Made by a program: the position numbers and the translations under genes. The notes under the pieces are model-generated. The model had not been told where the DNA came from and did no database searches. It saw only the letters and a program-made list of their open reading frames with translations. A stretch of 8,838 nucleotides of DNA, taken from the NCBI GenBank assembly GCA_958350755.1, contig CATWID010000069.1:1-8838 (forward strand), given 5' to 3'. Below are positions 6,788 to 8,838 of this stretch, piece after piece. The first letter of the stretch is position 1. Each line of letters starts with the position of its first letter. The DNA comes from an uncultured Collinsella sp. (lineage in GTDB: Bacteria > Actinomycetota > Coriobacteriia > Coriobacteriales > Coriobacteriaceae).

Positions 6788-6802
6788 ACAGAAATTAAAG
6801 CA

Positions 6803-8838
6803 CTATTTAATCAGAACAACCGATTGCCGAACCTCTCCTTTGTTCGCATTGTTAAAGCAGGGTCCGATTAAATTCCCAGGCAGAATTTGATGCCACATTT
6901 TATTGTCATGCGGATTATCTCCCCAGAAGAACCCAATATGACAGTCGATTGATCCGTCAGTCTTAAAGAAGATAATATCTCCCTTTTGAGCATAACCACT
7001 ATTTAGCATATCTTGGACAGTACGGAACTCATACATTTTGCATCCCAAATCTCGAGCATAGCCATACCATCTCCAAGCGTTAATATAGCCGCCACCGCCT
7101 GGCCCCCCAGCCCAAGGAGAGTGATTATTATTCTGCGCAATACGATTGACATCGCCACCAACCGCAGCATAAGCATGAGCCACGAAGCCAGTGCAATTCA
7201 TGCCAGTATAGCCATCCCATCTCGGGGCACCTTTTGGGTAAAGGCAACTATCATAGGAGAAGCCACCGGAATATCTCGTTCCTAAATAATAGCCATCAAA
7301 TTGATGCGACGTAAGCCAAGTGACGAGTCCAATACGACTAACCCCCAAAACCGTTGAGCTGCCAAATGGGCTGTAGTAAATCTGAGTCGACTTCGACTGG
7401 AGAGTGCCATCAGGAAGCAAGACATCGCAGTAAAGATCGTAATAACCATCTTGCAATCCAAGTGCAGAGGGATTGAAATAAGCGTCATTCACACTGGAAA
7501 ATTCTTTTAGAACACCCCATTTACCCCAGTCGGACTTGGCCCAAACAAATTTAAACTGAAATTGCCCAGATTTTTCAGCTGCAAGCGTTCCCAAATCAGC
7601 TCGAACTCCCCAAGAATTATTGCCATCAGTCGAAATTGCAGTAATCCTCGAGAAATCCCAACAGCTAATGATTGTTCTTTTTGTTTGGACAACTCCATCT
7701 GACCCCGAAACGTCACAGATCAATTCATAGTCTCCGGCGTCTTTTGGATCCCATTGCAAGTGTGAACTTGTGCCCTGTTGAGCAACGCCCCAGTCAGCCC
7801 AATTATTCTTATTCCAGACGAACTTATACTGTAAGTAATTAGTATCACCCGAGCATCTGGCATCGATCTCAGTGCTTTCATTAGGCCTGACAAGCGTTGC
7901 AGAAGAACTCAAGGACTCGTAATTCCACTTCTCGGAGCCAATCGAGCATTCAGTCTTCGAGGTCATCGTCTGATCGTTGGCCTCATCAATAACATCAACA
8001 AAAACGGTGACAGCGCCAGATTTATCGACTCTCCAGTCAATTGAGGATTTACCTCTGCCGGAGTCAATCACACCCCATTCAGCCCAGTTGTTCCGCATCC
8101 AAACATATTTGTATGAAATCTGATTATTCTTTCGGATGGTAATCCGAGGTGTAATTGAAAGCGTATCCCCTACGCACAAATTGGATGAATCAGATTTCAA
8201 ATCTATTAAAGTGAAGTTAGATAGATTTCTCTCCACCCTGACGGGGAATCTCCAGGTCCTCACGTTGCCGGCCGAATCGACGGCGTCGACCAAGATGTTG
8301 ACGTCGCCGGCGACCTCCGGCACCCAATCGCAGGAGGCCTCGGGCCCGAGCTGGCGGATGGTGCCCCACCTGGACCAGCCGCCCTGCTCCCAGACGAACT
8401 TATAGCGGACCGAGCCCGAGTTGCCGGACGCGGTCAGGCCGAGCGAGCAGCGGTCGCCCAGGAGAGGAGACCCTCCATCGGACGCCTTTGCCGAGAGGCC
8501 GTCGACAGAGTAGTCCTCTGAGATGCGAACGGGGAGTCTTGACGTCGACGTGAGCCCGCCGACCGTGACGTCGGCATAGAGAGTATAGGAGCCGGAAGAC
8601 GGGGGCGTCCAGGTACAGGCGGCGGACTCAGATGCTGCCTGGATGACGCCCCACTTGGACCATGAGCCCCGTTCCCAAAGGAATTTAATCTTTGCGCCGG
8701 GAGCCGCCGCGGCGGAGATATTGACCTTCATTCCGCCGCTCCACTCGAGCGCATCCCCGCCGCTCACGGAAAGGCGACAGGCATCCACCCTGACGGGGAA
8801 TCTCCAGGTCCTCACGTTGCCGGCCGAATCGACGGCGT
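6803..8838 (-). CDS. Multi-repeat surface protein with C-terminal NlpC/P60-like peptidase domain (5' end outside window)
   Basis: The frame is open to the window edge, so the N-terminus and any signal peptide are missing. Numbering here starts from an internal GTG at 8813-8815, which is not the true start. Five repeats of about 95 residues carry a K-[FY]-x-W...W-x-x-W-G core with first tryptophans at 47, 142, 239, 334 and 425. Each ends in a strand with a D-V or equivalent, resembling triple-tyrosine/Ig-like modules of clostridial and coriobacterial surface proteins. From about 490 a papain-like domain follows: NCTGFVAHAY (C541 the likely nucleophile), KGDIIFF (611-617), CHIGFFWG (H626), and MWHQI (H642 the likely third residue). 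It probably cuts peptidoglycan peptides, with the repeats binding the envelope; this is inference. The upstream part, 8232-8838, is G+C-rich and the rest A+T-rich. It is probably cotranscribed with the flippase. Confidence 0.82.
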   Translation of the reverse strand, partial: AVDSAGNVRTWRFPVRVDACRLSVSGGDALEWSGGMKVNISAAAAPGAKIKFLWERGSWSKWGVIQAASESAACTWTPPSSGSYTLYADVTVGGLTSTSRLPVRISEDYSVDGLSAKASDGGSPLLGDRCSLGLTASGNSGSVRYKFVWEQGGWSRWGTIRQLGPEASCDWVPEVAGDVNILVDAVDSAGNVRTWRFPVRVERNLSNFTLIDLKSDSSNLCVGDTLSITPRITIRKNNQISYKYVWMRNNWAEWGVIDSGRGKSSIDWRVDKSGAVTVFVDVIDEANDQTMTSKTECSIGSEKWNYESLSSSATLVRPNESTEIDARCSGDTNYLQYKFVWNKNNWADWGVAQQGTSSHLQWDPKDAGDYELICDVSGSDGVVQTKRTIISCWDFSRITAISTDGNNSWGVRADLGTLAAEKSGQFQFKFVWAKSDWGKWGVLKEFSSVNDAYFNPSALGLQDGYYDLYCDVLLPDGTLQSKSTQIYYSPFGSSTVLGVSRIGLVTWLTSHQFDGYYLGTRYSGGFSYDSCLYPKGAPRWDGYTGMNCTGFVAHAYAAVGGDVNRIAQNNNHSPWAGGPGGGGYINAWRWYGYARDLGCKMYEFRTVQDMLNSGYAQKGDIIFFKTDGSIDCHIGFFWGDNPHDNKMWHQILPGNLIGPCFNNANKGEVRQSVVLIK
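8232..8286 (-). repeat. 55-bp perfect direct repeat, copy at the composition break
   Basis: This stretch is identical to 8784-8838. In the gene it encodes AVDSAGNVRTWRFPVRV plus the first two bases of the next codon, the closing strand and linker of a repeat domain. Its low-coordinate edge coincides with the switch from G+C-rich to A+T-rich sequence. The copies are 552 bp apart, exactly 184 codons, so exchange between them would keep the frame. Confidence 0.93.
8784..8838 (-). repeat. 55-bp perfect direct repeat, copy at the window edge
   Basis: Identical to 8232-8286 and cut by the window end, so the true repeat may be longer and more copies may follow. Just below its low-coordinate edge the two flanks differ (VRVD-ACRL here, VRVE-RNLS at the other copy), so identity stops at the same codon in both copies. 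Confidence 0.93.

Noticed and set aside
8136..8405. Plus-strand open frame opposite the surface-protein gene
   Set aside because: It is the antisense shadow of the repeat domains and spans the composition break without any domain of its own.
1..8838. CRISPR arrays, tRNA or rRNA genes, riboswitches
   Set aside because: No regularly spaced short repeats and no recognisable RNA gene structure were found by eye on either strand.

Overview
The window looks like part of a surface-polysaccharide locus plus a surface-protein gene from a Gram-positive, probably actinobacterial genome. Coriobacteriia (Collinsella/Olsenella-like) is my best guess. It rests on the mix of G+C-rich host-like DNA with A+T-rich glycosyltransferase genes, and on the large WxxWG-repeat protein ending in an NlpC/P60-type domain. 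The assignment is inference; there is no rRNA or housekeeping gene to confirm it.

Layout. (a) 1-127: the last 41 codons of an unrecognised plus-strand gene, meeting the next gene tail to tail with one base between the stops. (b) 129-1162, minus strand: a two-gene unit with a dolichol-phosphate-sugar-synthase-like GT2 and a small DUF2304 membrane protein. They overlap by 4 bases, and a good promoter lies just upstream. By size and family the pair resembles GacI/GacJ of the group A streptococcal carbohydrate pathway, which makes an undecaprenyl-phosphate-linked sugar for side-chain decoration. (c) 1163-1961: about 800 bases without an intact gene. It holds that promoter, a perfect 17-bp inverted repeat, a small G+C-rich gene broken by an apparent CG-dinucleotide slip, and a G+C-rich stretch bounded by a short direct repeat. 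(d) 1962-2906, minus: a GT2 glycosyltransferase starting at TTG. (e) 2943-5090, plus: a GT4 and a GT2 glycosyltransferase in tandem, divergent from (d) across only 36 bases. (f) 5091-5236: a convergent gap with a hairpin. (g) 5237-6787, minus: a Wzx-type flippase. (h) 6803 to the window edge, minus: a multi-repeat surface protein with a C-terminal NlpC/P60-like peptidase domain. Its 5' end lies outside the window.

Together, the glycosyltransferases would build a lipid-linked oligosaccharide on the cytoplasmic face, the flippase would export it, and the DPM1-like/DUF2304 pair would supply a lipid-linked sugar for decoration outside the membrane. No polymerase, initiating phosphoglycosyltransferase or ligase is visible, so the locus is incomplete here. 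The surface protein probably acts on or binds the cell wall.

The most striking signal is in the surface-protein gene. Its upstream part (8232-8838) is G+C-rich and the rest A+T-rich, and the change falls at the edge of a perfect 55-bp direct repeat that recurs 552 bp away, exactly 184 codons. This looks like a recombination joint at which protein tails and repeat domains could be exchanged in frame.
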